In this document: in pieces, positions 36,595 to 44,957 of the stretch
How positions within the stretch are numbered: position 1 is the first letter of the stretch
How the letters are laid out: each line of letters opens with the position of its first letter
Source: Prevotella melaninogenica
GTDB lineage: Bacteria; Bacteroidota; Bacteroidia; Bacteroidales; Bacteroidaceae
Length of the DNA: 64,000 nt
NCBI RefSeq assembly: GCF_013267595.1
Contig: NZ_CP054011.1
Span: 1-64,000, forward strand
Direction of reading: 5' to 3'
Program-made: the position numbers and the translations under genes
The notes under the pieces: model-generated
The model's input: only the letters and a program-made list of their open reading frames with translations
Database searches by the model: none
What the model was told of the DNA's origin: nothing

Positions 36595-37827
36595 CTAGAA
36601 TAATGACAACTCTTCTGGTGGGGCTTTTACTTGGGTAATCAATCTATCCCAGTCTCTATGTGGCTGCTCAAAGAAACTTTGTATTGCGACATAACTCATA
36701 AGTAAAATTCTTATCATTGTTGCCAAGCCTGAGAAGCTCCAAGGTCTCTTTATTTTGTTCTTCACTAGGGTTATAAGCAGATTGGCTATAAGCGTAATCC
36801 ATATTTGTATTTTTATAGCATTCGCACTCTCTCCATAGAAGTATCTTAGCGGGAAATTCTGTTTTATTTGTTTAAATAAGGTTTCTATTTGCCATCGTCT
36901 CTTATAGATAGCTATAATATCTTCTGCCGACATCTGAAAATCATTGGTCAGCAGTGATATGAATCTGATTTTCCCTTTCTTGGTCTTATCCTGATATGTG
37001 ATTTTTCTTGCTTTATGGTAAATATCTTTTTCCTTTGTATGCTTATGGAAGAGAATGGTTTCTACGCGTACAACTCCATAATCTGTAGTCATCTGGTAAT
37101 CCGTATCAGCAATCCTTTCAAAGCTAAGATTATTTTTCATCTTAGTTACATATATAACGCCTCTTTGAGTCAGTTCAGAGAACTTTTCATAGTTTATATA
37201 GGCTCTGTCAAAAGCAATCAGTTCCTCATTGGCGTATCGTTCTGGGATAAGTGCAAATTGATCATGACTAGCTGCAGATGTGAACTTGATATCGCTTGGA
37301 ACATTCTCATTGGCAAATATCTCTGTATGTACTTTTATTCCACCCTTCTTCTTACCAGTTTTGGGATTACGTCCTACTCCTTTAAAGACCAGGTTAGAAA
37401 ACAGACTGATTGTCGTAGAATCTATTATCTTTAGATTCTTCAGCCATTTGGGCTGTCCACAATTTCGGCTGTCCGAGTAAAGTTCATGGCGATATTTCTC
37501 ATATAAGTTCATATAGATCGAACCGAATATCTCGGAATCTCGGCGTTTGTTTGCATCTGACAAGGTACTTCGACAAGGAAAATGCTTTAAACCAAGATGA
37601 TTAAAGCGATTAACATTAGCAAAGAGAGAGGCCTTTATCTCACGCAGAGAGTCTAAACGCATCATTACTGCATAAAGCATGACGACAAGATGATGCCATG
37701 CATCAAACTTCTTTATATAGTGTTCACCTCCCTGAGCTTGGCTCAGAGAGAGAATTTTATCACGATTAAAATAGTTTAACAGTTGAACATATAGTGGCTG
37801 TCCGATAAAATGTGTACTTTTGTTCAT
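36595..37827 (-). CDS. IS4 family transposase
   Basis: The 410-residue protein has an N-terminal DUF4372-like domain (GQPLYVQLLNYFNRDKI ... KFDAWHHLVVMLYAV) followed by a DDE transposase domain. LKIIDSTTISLF contains the first Asp (about residue 136), ELIAFDRAYINYEKF the second, and YKRRWQIETLFKQIKQNFPL contains the Y-(2)-R-(3)-E-(6)-K signature of IS4. No frameshift or missing catalytic residue is evident, so the enzyme is probably active. Confidence 0.93.
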   Translation of the reverse strand: MNKSTHFIGQPLYVQLLNYFNRDKILSLSQAQGGEHYIKKFDAWHHLVVMLYAVMMRLDSLREIKASLFANVNRFNHLGLKHFPCRSTLSDANKRRDSEIFGSIYMNLYEKYRHELYSDSRNCGQPKWLKNLKIIDSTTISLFSNLVFKGVGRNPKTGKKKGGIKVHTEIFANENVPSDIKFTSAASHDQFALIPERYANEELIAFDRAYINYEKFSELTQRGVIYVTKMKNNLSFERIADTDYQMTTDYGVVRVETILFHKHTKEKDIYHKARKITYQDKTKKGKIRFISLLTNDFQMSAEDIIAIYKRRWQIETLFKQIKQNFPLRYFYGESANAIKIQIWITLIANLLITLVKNKIKRPWSFSGLATMIRILLMSYVAIQSFFEQPHRDWDRLITQVKAPPEELSLF

Positions 37828-37871
37828 CTTATTTCATTGTTTTATTTTGACAACTACAAAGGAAATAAGAA

Positions 37872-37908
37872 GGGCTGAATGTGCAAAACAATCAGCCCGT
37901 TTTTTTTA
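37872..37908 (+). terminator. Hairpin with T-run inside the IS right end
   Basis: GGGCTGA (37872-37878) pairs with TCAGCCC (37892-37898), followed by G and nine T. Structures like this at IS ends can insulate the transposase from external transcription. Here the hairpin also lies just upstream of the new AraC start codon. Confidence 0.65.
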
Positions 37909-37928
37909 TTATTCTGAATTAAAAAGAT

Positions 37929-38834
37929 ATGAACGCAAAAAAAGTTTTATCGGACACCAATAATATTTTGTCTTTTGTAAAGAGTGAAAGAGCACATATA
38001 GAGGGCGACATCTATGTTGGATCTAAATTTCTTATTACACGTAATTGCAACAGCTTCTTTAAGCCTCTCCTTGATAATAACTATCCTATAAAAGCCAATG
38101 TTGCACGAATAGCGATGGTCAAGAAGGGCTGGTGTGAGCCCACTGTTGGATATAAGAAGTATCATTGTAAGCCTGGTGACTTATTGTTTATTAACTGGGG
38201 AGCAACGGTTAATGATGATGCCTTTGGGCATGATACGATTTTTGATGGCTTTATGATGACAGAAGACTTTATGCGTATGGTCTTTGGCGGAAAATTACCG
38301 GAGTTGTTTCTGTCTCCAGATTTATGTTTCTCTATTCATTTGGATGAGAAAGAACAAATGGTATGGCAGCAATATACGCAAATGCTTTATAGTTTGTCAT
38401 CTCTTCAGTCAGTAAGTGACGAGACATTAAACTTCCTTTTCGTTTCTGTATTGAATTATGTTCAATCACAGTATAAACTGATGACAACGGAGTCACGAGG
38501 TGGTTGGTCGAGGAATAAGCAGGTGGTGGAGCGATTTATTCGATTGGTAAATGAGAATGCTAAGATTGAGCATGAATTAGAATTCTATGCTTCTGAATTA
38601 TGCATGACTGCCCATTATTTAGGAGTGATAATTAAAAAGGAAACAGGAATTACAGCAAAAGAGTGGATTGATAAGACTTTGATTACGCTTATAGAACTTG
38701 AGTTGCGTTATTCTAATAAGTCTTTGAAAATGATAGCCGATGAATATAAGTTTGTGTCTTTGAGTTCGCTGTGCAAGTTCTACAAGCGAAGAACAGGAAT
38801 TACAGCCACCGCATTTAGAGTAACAAAGAGTTGA
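37929..38834 (+). CDS. AraC-family regulator with IS-derived N-terminus
   Basis: The present frame has 301 residues: an N-terminal sensor/cupin-like region (GWCEPTVGYKKYHCKPGDLLF) and a C-terminal AraC HTH (LEFYASELCMTAHYLGVIIK and LKMIADEYKFVSLSSLCKFY), which binds DNA. The ATG at 37929 and the next 11 codons (MNAKKVLSDTN) lie inside the IS right end. The native start MVSNFRD is on the other side of the IS. The insertion therefore replaced about 7 residues without breaking the frame. No promoter is evident in the IS end, and a terminator-like hairpin precedes the new start, so expression may be low. Confidence 0.82.
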   Translation: MNAKKVLSDTNNILSFVKSERAHIEGDIYVGSKFLITRNCNSFFKPLLDNNYPIKANVARIAMVKKGWCEPTVGYKKYHCKPGDLLFINWGATVNDDAFGHDTIFDGFMMTEDFMRMVFGGKLPELFLSPDLCFSIHLDEKEQMVWQQYTQMLYSLSSLQSVSDETLNFLFVSVLNYVQSQYKLMTTESRGGWSRNKQVVERFIRLVNENAKIEHELEFYASELCMTAHYLGVIIKKETGITAKEWIDKTLITLIELELRYSNKSLKMIADEYKFVSLSSLCKFYKRRTGITATAFRVTKS

Positions 38835-38975
38835 TGTTTGACTTTTGAAAGGGTGAGATAATAGGTGAAGGAGACAATTGTATGTTAGTAAAACCATCCT
38901 ATTATTAGTCGGTTATTTGCTCGTCTGTATATAATATGGATAATCTACTATTGTAAACTGCTCTTGTGAAACAAC

Positions 38976-39623
38976 TTAATATAAGTGCTGAACATCAGAG
39001 ATGATCGTTGTAGGTACCAGACTATCGATAGCTTTTCCTTGGCTTACTCGTTGGCGTATATCTGTACTGCTGATATCAATAAAAGGTGTTTGAAGGATAG
39101 TGACGCCATGGGGCAGTGACGTTTCTGAGATTCTTTGGTTATGTCGTGGATAGACCACGATAAGGTAGTGGGCGAGGATATCCTCTGCATGATACCATCG
39201 ATCGAAGGCTTCCCAATTGTCGCCACCAACGAGAAGTGTGAAGCGATGAGTGGGGAAGTCATGGCTGAGATGCTGTAGGGTATTCCAAGTATAAGAAGGT
39301 TTCGGCAGTTGGAACTCATAGTCCGAAGCCTTAAAATGTGGGTTATCAGCAGTCGCTTTACGTACTAAGTCCAAGCGAAGATGGTCAGCTAAAAGCTGCT
39401 GGTTTACCTTGAAAGGGTTTTGTGGTGATACCATAAACCAAACCTCATCTAAGTTTTCTTTTTCAAGAAAAGCCTTTGCGAGGGCTATATGTCCGTTGTG
39501 GATGGGGTTGAAAGAACCACCAAAGATACCGATGGAAGCCTCCCCCGATGAAGGGAAAGCCCCCCCCAACCCCTCCGAAGGGAGGGGAGTGCTAATAGTG
39601 GTGAAGTTAGATGATAGTTTCAT
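38976..39623 (-). CDS. nadD: Nicotinate-nucleotide adenylyltransferase
   Basis: The 215-residue enzyme makes nicotinate adenine dinucleotide from NaMN and ATP in NAD synthesis. GGSFNPIHNGH (residues 35-45) is the adenylyltransferase T/HxGH site and SSTDIRQRV (about 187) the ISSTxIR motif. The usual protein starts 2-4 residues before GIFGGSFNP; here a 30-residue extension precedes it. Residues 12-30 of that extension are encoded by a GC-rich palindromic repeat (39536-39590). No other start codon lies close to the domain, so the extension is probably translated. It follows gmk and yicC on the minus strand. Confidence 0.92.
   Translation of the reverse strand: MKLSSNFTTISTPLPSEGLGGAFPSSGEASIGIFGGSFNPIHNGHIALAKAFLEKENLDEVWFMVSPQNPFKVNQQLLADHLRLDLVRKATADNPHFKASDYEFQLPKPSYTWNTLQHLSHDFPTHRFTLLVGGDNWEAFDRWYHAEDILAHYLIVVYPRHNQRISETSLPHGVTILQTPFIDISSTDIRQRVSQGKAIDSLVPTTIISDVQHLY
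39536..39590 (-). repeat. GC-rich palindromic repeat inside nadD
   Basis: On the minus strand ACTCCCCTCCCTTCGGAGGG and a G-rich tail are followed by CTTTCCCTTCATCGGGGGAG. The same CTCCCCTCC-TTCGGAGGGG palindrome with its G-rich tail occurs between nadD and gmk (39739-39774) and upstream of a chromate transporter (52866-52899). Here it is read in frame as residues 12-30 of NadD. Confidence 0.8.
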
Positions 39624-39738
39624 AATGGTGTAATGGGCTTTAGAACCTATAAGTATTAGCAGTGCTATATGTTCTATTCATTATAGAAAATATAGGCGTT
39701 ATTAGAAATGGTTCTTTTACTATTTGCAATCTATTAGG

Positions 39739-39774
39739 GCTCCCCTCCCTTCGGAGGGGTTGGGGGAGGCTTTA
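39739..39774 (+). repeat. GC-rich palindromic repeat between gmk and nadD
   Basis: CTCCCCTCCCTTCGGAGGGG and then TTGGGGGAGGCTTTAT. It is inverted relative to the copy inside nadD, so a long hairpin between the two copies is possible in the gmk-nadD transcript. Confidence 0.8.
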
Positions 39775-39775
39775 T

Positions 39776-40390
39776 TTATCCCTCTAAAAATACCTTTACA
39801 ACCTCATAAGTCTCTTGCTTTGCTTTCTCAAGGTCGTCATTAACGATAATCTTGTCGAATTTCTCAGCAAAGGTAAGCTCCTCTGAAGCCTTAGCAAGGC
39901 GGTTTTCAATCGCCTCTGCGCTATCAGTTTGTCTACCAACAAGGCGACGACGTAGTTCTTCTACTGATGGAGGTTGGATGAAAAGACTTAAAGCACGATC
40001 GCCATAGAACCTCTTGATGTTACAGCCACCCTTCACATCAACATCGAAGATAACATTCTGTCCTGCTGCAGACTGGCTCTCTACCTGTGATTTTAATGTG
40101 CCATAAAAGCGGTCCTCGTAAACCTCTTCATACTCAAGGAACTCTCCATTAGCAATTTTCTCTTTGAACTGTTCAGGTGAAAGGAAAATATATTCTACGC
40201 CATTTTGTTCTGTACCACGTGGTGCACGTGTGGTACAACTGATTGAGAAAGCTAACTTTAATTCTGGATGTTCCTTCATTAACCACTGAACAATGGTGCT
40301 CTTACCTGCACCAGAGGGAGCAGAGAGGATGAGTAATCTGCCGCAGGCAGAATCTTGAATATTTGATGTGGTGTTTTTTGTTGTTACCAT
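39776..40390 (-). CDS. gmk: Guanylate kinase
   Basis: The 204-residue enzyme phosphorylates GMP to GDP. LSAPSGAGKST at residues 22-32 is the P-loop; SCTTRAPRGTEQNGVEY is the GMP-binding Ser/Arg/Tyr region; and FDVDVKGGCNIKR contains the conserved Asp. The first 16 residues (MVTTKNTTSNIQDSAC) are a non-conserved lead. It lies 170 nt downstream of yicC, an association conserved across bacteria, and is followed by nadD. Confidence 0.96.
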   Translation of the reverse strand: MVTTKNTTSNIQDSACGRLLILSAPSGAGKSTIVQWLMKEHPELKLAFSISCTTRAPRGTEQNGVEYIFLSPEQFKEKIANGEFLEYEEVYEDRFYGTLKSQVESQSAAGQNVIFDVDVKGGCNIKRFYGDRALSLFIQPPSVEELRRRLVGRQTDSAEAIENRLAKASEELTFAEKFDKIIVNDDLEKAKQETYEVVKVFLEG

Positions 40391-40562
40391 ATTGGATGAA
40401 TATAGGATAGTATGAGTGTTTTAAACTATATGAATTATGTTGTTAGAGAAGCCCTTTTGTATAGTTATAAATGACCTTTTCAAACAGTACAATGTATTAA
40501 TTTCAAATTATTATCATGAAAGAAAATATTTTTTTTCATGAAAAAGGCTGGTTAACTTGCGT

Positions 40563-41441
40563 TTACAACGCATTCAAAACCTGTTCCTTAATCTGCTCCA
40601 ACTCGTCTTTCATCTTAACAACGATGTTTTGCATCTCTGCTTGATTGCTCTTAGAACCTGTGGTATTAATTTCGCGTCCCATTTCTTGTGCGATGAAACC
40701 GAGTTTTTTACCAACACCATGACCACTCTCTTTCATTGTTTCATGGAAGTATTTGAGGTGGTTTGTCAGTCGCTGTTTCTCCTCGTTGATGTCAAGTTTC
40801 TCAATATAGTAAATCAACTCCTGCTCAAGACGGTTCTTATCGTAGTCAACCTCTGGAATCTGTTTGAGACCATCAATAATCTTTTCTCTAATTTTTGGTA
40901 CACGATTCTTTTCAAAAGGTTCGATGCTCTTCAAAAGATTAGTGATATTGTCAATCTTCTCTGTAAACTTCTTTTGTAGAGCAGCTCCTTCCTGTTTGCG
41001 GAATTCGGTGAGCTTTTCAATAGCCTCGTTGATAGCCTGCTGTGCTACTTCCCATTCCTCGTCATCTAAAACCTCAACTTCAGTCTTTGCTGTTACGTCA
41101 GGAAGACGAAGGAGTGTAGTAAACCAATCCTCTGGCTCTGGGATACCAGTAGATGCAGAGATTGCCTTAATCTGTTTATAATAGTTCTCTACCAGAGCAG
41201 CGTTGATAGGAGTGGCGTCAACAGTAGACTCCTTTTCAACCCATAGGGAGAAGTCAACTTTACCGCGCTCTAACTTCTGCGCAAGGAGACGACGAATTTC
41301 CATTTCCTTTTCTCTGTAGAGGGGTGCGATGCGTGCTGAGAGGTCGAGTGACTTACTATTAAGTGATTTCACCTCAACATTGATTTTCTTTTCCTTGTAG
41401 GCTACAACAGCTTTGCCATAGCCAGTCATTGATAGTATCAT
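40563..41441 (-). CDS. yicC: YicC family endoribonuclease
   Basis: The 292-residue protein opens MILSMTGYGKAVV, the family start, has the RVPKIREKI segment in its middle and ends with the conserved DUF1732 region (KKLGFIAQEMGREINTTGSKSNQAEMQNIVV). YicC-type proteins are endoribonucleases that affect RNA turnover and stationary-phase survival. The gene starts a leftward unit (yicC-gmk-nadD) from a TACATTTG promoter divergent from tsaB. The length is normal. Confidence 0.94.
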   Translation of the reverse strand: MILSMTGYGKAVVAYKEKKINVEVKSLNSKSLDLSARIAPLYREKEMEIRRLLAQKLERGKVDFSLWVEKESTVDATPINAALVENYYKQIKAISASTGIPEPEDWFTTLLRLPDVTAKTEVEVLDDEEWEVAQQAINEAIEKLTEFRKQEGAALQKKFTEKIDNITNLLKSIEPFEKNRVPKIREKIIDGLKQIPEVDYDKNRLEQELIYYIEKLDINEEKQRLTNHLKYFHETMKESGHGVGKKLGFIAQEMGREINTTGSKSNQAEMQNIVVKMKDELEQIKEQVLNAL

Positions 41442-41464
41442 GAGCTTTTCGCGTTAATTTTTTG

Positions 41465-41472
41465 CAAATGTA
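41465..41472 (-). promoter_or_regulatory. -7 box of the yicC promoter
   Basis: The minus strand reads TACATTTG, about 24 nt before the yicC ATG. It is back to back with the tsaB promoter. Confidence 0.6.
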
Positions 41473-41495
41473 CAAAAAATGTGGAATAAAAAGAG

Positions 41496-41503
41496 TATAT
41501 TTG
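41496..41503 (+). promoter_or_regulatory. -7 box of the tsaB promoter
   Basis: TATATTTG, 28 nt before the tsaB ATG at 41532. Confidence 0.6.
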
Positions 41504-41531
41504 CAAGTTATTTAGAACATAATTGATTTTT

Positions 41532-42224
41532 ATGTCTTGTATATTAAATATTGATACGAGTACAAATGTGTGCTCTGTTGCAGTAAGTCAGGATGGAACT
41601 TGTATTTTCGATAAGCAAGATACGCTCGATCCTAAGCATAGAGAAAAGTTAGGGACATTTGTTGATGAGGCACTTGCCTTCATTGATAATAATAACTTGT
41701 CATTGGATGCAGTGGCAGTTAGTGGTGGTCCAGGTTCATATACTGGTCTGCGTGTCGGTGTGTCTATGGCAAAGGGGATCTGCTATGGACGGGGAGTAAA
41801 GTTGTTGGCAGTACCTACGTTAGAGTTGTTAGCTGTACCAGTATTGCTTCATCATGAGGAGGTTGAGGAGAATGCACTTCTCATTCCAATGATTGATGCG
41901 CGCCGTATGGAAGTTTATTCTGCTGTGTATGATCGTGCTTTGAAGGAAGTGCGTGGTATTCAGGCAGATGTAGTAGACGAGAATACCTACAAGGAATATC
42001 TTGATCGTGGTCCTGTTTATTTCTTTGGTAATGGCGCAGAGAAGTGCATGGAGATTATCAATCATCCTAATGCACACCTAATCAAGGGTATTGATGCTTT
42101 GGCTAAGAATATGTTCCCGTTGGCGGAGAAGCGTATTGCACAAGAGAAGTTTGAGGACGTAGCTTACTTCGTTCCATTCTATCTCAAGGACTTTGTCGCT
42201 AAGCAGGCAAAGCCATTGCTGTAG
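41532..42224 (+). CDS. tsaB: tRNA threonylcarbamoyladenosine biosynthesis protein TsaB
   Basis: The 230-residue protein belongs to the ASKHA-fold TsaB family that partners TsaD and TsaE to make t6A37 in tRNA. Signatures are SCILNIDTSTNVCSVAV at the start, VSGGPGSYTGLRVGVSMAKG (about 65-84) and PMIDARRMEVYSAVY. The ATG at 41532 is preferred over a TTG three codons earlier. It heads a rightward set of essential genes. Confidence 0.94.
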   Translation: MSCILNIDTSTNVCSVAVSQDGTCIFDKQDTLDPKHREKLGTFVDEALAFIDNNNLSLDAVAVSGGPGSYTGLRVGVSMAKGICYGRGVKLLAVPTLELLAVPVLLHHEEVEENALLIPMIDARRMEVYSAVYDRALKEVRGIQADVVDENTYKEYLDRGPVYFFGNGAEKCMEIINHPNAHLIKGIDALAKNMFPLAEKRIAQEKFEDVAYFVPFYLKDFVAKQAKPLL

Positions 42225-42280
42225 AATAGCTTTAGAATAAGGCTTGCCGTCATCACTTAAAATGTAACATTCACTATTCA

Positions 42281-42880
42281 ATGAATATAGAAGGATTAGA
42301 TTATAACACACAGCGAGAACGACTCATACTGCCACAGTATGGGCGAGAGATACAGAATATGGTGGATTATGCCGTTGCACTCCCTACAAAGGAAGAGCGT
42401 CAGCGATGTGCAGAAACCATTATTTCCATTATGGATAGGATGAATGCCCAGAATCGTGGTAACTTTGATCACATGGAAAAGCTCTGGGATCATTTGGCAT
42501 TGATGGCTAACTTTGAGTTGGATATTGACTATCCTTGTGATGTGTCAGAGGCTTTGAAGATTGCTACTAAGCCAGAACCAATGAGCTATCCCATGTCAAA
42601 TATTCCAGTAAGGCATTATGGGCGATTACTCTTTGAGGCTTTTGAGGAATTGAAAACAATGGAGCCTGGAGCACGTCGTGATGCTTTCGTGCGTTCGGTT
42701 GCTAATCAGATGAAACGTAGTCTGATGCAGTGGGGACATGGTACTTCTGATGATGAGAAGATAGCTTCGGACCTTGCCCGCTATACAGATGGTAAGATTC
42801 AGCTTGACCTTGACACATTCAAGTTTGAGAAAATTAATGCGAGAGAGTTTGCTCAGCCTCGTAATAAGAAGAAAAAGTAA
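42281..42880 (+). CDS. DUF4290 domain protein
   Basis: The 199-residue soluble protein matches the Bacteroidetes-specific DUF4290 family: LDYNTQRERLILPQYGREIQ at the start, MWDHLA-like KLWDHLALMANF, and MSNIPVRHYGRLLFEA. Its function is unknown. It nearly always lies directly upstream of murA in this phylum, as here (11 nt gap), which suggests a link to cell-wall synthesis or simple co-expression. The C-terminus is basic (PRNKKKK). Confidence 0.9.
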   Translation: MNIEGLDYNTQRERLILPQYGREIQNMVDYAVALPTKEERQRCAETIISIMDRMNAQNRGNFDHMEKLWDHLALMANFELDIDYPCDVSEALKIATKPEPMSYPMSNIPVRHYGRLLFEAFEELKTMEPGARRDAFVRSVANQMKRSLMQWGHGTSDDEKIASDLARYTDGKIQLDLDTFKFEKINAREFAQPRNKKKK

Positions 42881-42891
42881 AAGAACGACAC

Positions 42892-44205
42892 ATGGAATCC
42901 TTTATCATAGAAGGTGGACATCGGCTGAGTGGCACGATTGCTCCACAAGGTGCAAAGAATGAAGCCTTGGAGGTGATTTGCGCAACATTATTGACATCTG
43001 AAGAAGTTATCATACGTAATGTACCTGATATTCTCGATGTGAACAATCTCATCAAGCTCTTACAGGATATTGGGGTGAAGGTTAAGAAGCTTGCCCCTAA
43101 TGAGTTCTCTTTCCAAGCAGACGAAGTAAACCTCGATTATTTAGAGAGTAGTGACTTTGTGAAGAAGTGCTCTTCTCTGCGTGGAAGTGTCTTGATGATT
43201 GGTCCATTGTTGGGTCGTTTTGGTAAGGCTACTATTGCAAAACCAGGTGGTGACAAGATTGGTCGTCGTCGTTTGGACACCCATTTCCTTGGATTCAAGA
43301 ATCTTGGTGCACACTTTGGGCGTGTTGAAGACCGTGATGTATATGAGATACAAGCTGATAAACTTGTTGGAACCTATATGCTATTAGACGAAGCATCTGT
43401 TACAGGTACTGCCAATATTATCATGGCAGCAGTGTTAGCAGAAGGAACAACAACTATTTATAACGCAGCTTGTGAGCCTTATATCCAGCAACTCTGTAAG
43501 ATGCTTAATGCAATGGGAGCGAAGATTAGCGGTATTGCCAGCAACTTGATTACTATCGAGGGTGTGAAGGAATTGCATGCTGCTGACCATAGAATCCTGC
43601 CTGATATGATTGAAGTTGGTTCTTTCATTGGTATTGCTGCAATGATTGGTGATGGTGTTCGTATTAAGGATGTGTCAGTTGCTAACTTGGGATTGATACT
43701 CGACACCTTCCGTCGACTTGGTGTACAGATTATCGAAGATGGTGATGACCTCCTTATTCCACGTCAGGACCACTATGTGATAGACTCTTTCATTGATGGA
43801 ACGATTATGACCATCAGCGATGCTCCATGGCCAGGATTGACACCAGACCTTATCTCTGTGCTTCTCGTAGTTGCTACACAGGCGCAGGGTAGTGTACTTT
43901 TCCACCAGAAGATGTTTGAGAGTCGTTTGTTCTTTGTGGATAAACTCATTGACATGGGTGCACAGATAATCCTCTGTGATCCCCACCGTGCCGTAGTTGT
44001 TGGTCATGATAATGCCAAGAAACTCCGTGCAGGTCGTATGTCAAGTCCTGATATTCGTGCGGGTATTGCACTGCTTATCGCTGCACTAACAGCACAGGGA
44101 ACAAGCCGTATTGATAATATCGCACAGATTGACCGAGGATATGAGAACATCGAAGGACGTCTTAATGCTCTTGGTGCAAAGATTCAGCGAGCAGAGGTTT
44201 GTTAG
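42892..44205 (+). CDS. murA: UDP-N-acetylglucosamine 1-carboxyvinyltransferase (Cys-to-Asp type)
   Basis: The 437-residue enzyme starts peptidoglycan precursor synthesis by moving enolpyruvate to UDP-GlcNAc. AKNEAL (Lys22, Asn23) and the PGGDKIGRRRLDTH loop are visible. In that loop the usual catalytic Cys (PGGCxIG, Cys115 in E. coli) is Asp at residue 121. Asp at this place is known from mycobacteria and chlamydiae; it keeps activity and prevents alkylation by fosfomycin. The gene follows DUF4290 by 11 nt. A 22-bp tandem repeat array lies between it and rimM. Confidence 0.96.
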   Translation: MESFIIEGGHRLSGTIAPQGAKNEALEVICATLLTSEEVIIRNVPDILDVNNLIKLLQDIGVKVKKLAPNEFSFQADEVNLDYLESSDFVKKCSSLRGSVLMIGPLLGRFGKATIAKPGGDKIGRRRLDTHFLGFKNLGAHFGRVEDRDVYEIQADKLVGTYMLLDEASVTGTANIIMAAVLAEGTTTIYNAACEPYIQQLCKMLNAMGAKISGIASNLITIEGVKELHAADHRILPDMIEVGSFIGIAAMIGDGVRIKDVSVANLGLILDTFRRLGVQIIEDGDDLLIPRQDHYVIDSFIDGTIMTISDAPWPGLTPDLISVLLVVATQAQGSVLFHQKMFESRLFFVDKLIDMGAQIILCDPHRAVVVGHDNAKKLRAGRMSSPDIRAGIALLIAALTAQGTSRIDNIAQIDRGYENIEGRLNALGAKIQRAEVC

Positions 44206-44262
44206 TCCCATCGTATCTAAAACTGCACTTTGAAAGAGTGTGTTGTGAATTTTAGATAAATA

Positions 44263-44350
44263 GGGTTGACCTATTCTCGAAAAAGGGTTGACGGTTTCTT
44301 GCAAAAAGGTAGACGGTTTTGGGCAAAAGGGTCAACCGTTTTACTGAAAA
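44263..44350 (+). repeat. Four 22-bp tandem repeats between murA and rimM
   Basis: Units start at 44263, 44285, 44307 and 44329 with GGGTTGAC, GGGTTGAC, AGGTAGAC and GGGTCAAC, each followed by a T-rich middle and an A-rich end. The fourth unit's GTCAACC is the inverse of the second unit's GGTTGAC, so a hairpin can also form. It may act as a terminator of murA or as a regulatory site for rimM. Confidence 0.8.
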
Positions 44351-44410
44351 AACAATTTGGAATTGAAATAAGCTATAGTTTTATCAGTACTACTGATATA
44401 AGATGAAAAG

Positions 44411-44932
44411 ATGATAAAGAAGGAAGAAGTCTATAAGATTGGGCGCATCGGGAAGCCGCATGGCGTACACGGAGAGTTGCAGTTGCAGTTCTCCGATGAC
44501 GTTTTTGATGTGGTAGATGCCGATTACCTGATATTGGATATTGACGGAATCCTTGTTCCTTTCTTTATAGAGGAATATCGGTTCCGTTCTGATGAGATTG
44601 CCCTGATGAAGTTCTGTGACATCAATAGCGATGCACAAGCATGCGAACTGACAGGATGTATTGTCTATTTCCCACGTAAGTTGGCAGAAGAAGGGACAGA
44701 TGATGTGTCATGGGCGCAGATTGTCGGTTATTCCTTGATAGATGAAGCAACGAATAATGTGATTGGCAAGATTGTTGCTGTAGATGAAACAACTGTCAAT
44801 ACGCTCTTTGAGGTGAGTACACCTGAAGGCGAGGAAATACTCATTCCTGCCAGTGATGAACTTATTGTTGCGACAGACATAGCGTCAAAGACGATTACGA
44901 TGCGGATTCCATCAGGGCTACTTGACCTCTGA
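44411..44932 (+). CDS. rimM: Ribosome maturation factor RimM
   Basis: The 173-residue protein assists 30S maturation by binding S19. KIGRIGKPHGVHGELQLQ at residues 8-25 is the RimM N-terminal beta-barrel signature, and the C-terminal PRC-barrel contains EILIPASDELIVATDIASKTI. The next gene, dxr, starts 25 nt downstream, so rimM, dxr and rseP are likely co-transcribed. Confidence 0.94.
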   Translation: MIKKEEVYKIGRIGKPHGVHGELQLQFSDDVFDVVDADYLILDIDGILVPFFIEEYRFRSDEIALMKFCDINSDAQACELTGCIVYFPRKLAEEGTDDVSWAQIVGYSLIDEATNNVIGKIVAVDETTVNTLFEVSTPEGEEILIPASDELIVATDIASKTITMRIPSGLLDL

Positions 44933-44957
44933 TTCGCAGTATAAATTAAAAGAATTA

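Larger units (their letters stand above)
36500..37962 (-). mobile_element. Intact IS4-type insertion sequence, 1463 bp
   Basis: The ends are TATTGCTGTCCGATAAAAC (left) and, inverted, TATTGGTGTCCGATAAAAC (right), 19-bp repeats with one mismatch. The element is flanked by a perfect 9-bp target duplication ATATTTTGT (36491-36499 and 37963-37971). It carries one leftward transposase gene. A hairpin with T-run at 37872-37908 lies between the transposase start and the right end and could block outside transcription. A third copy of the terminal motif (CTGTCCGATAAAA, 37798-37810) lies inside the transposase start. Confidence 0.92.
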
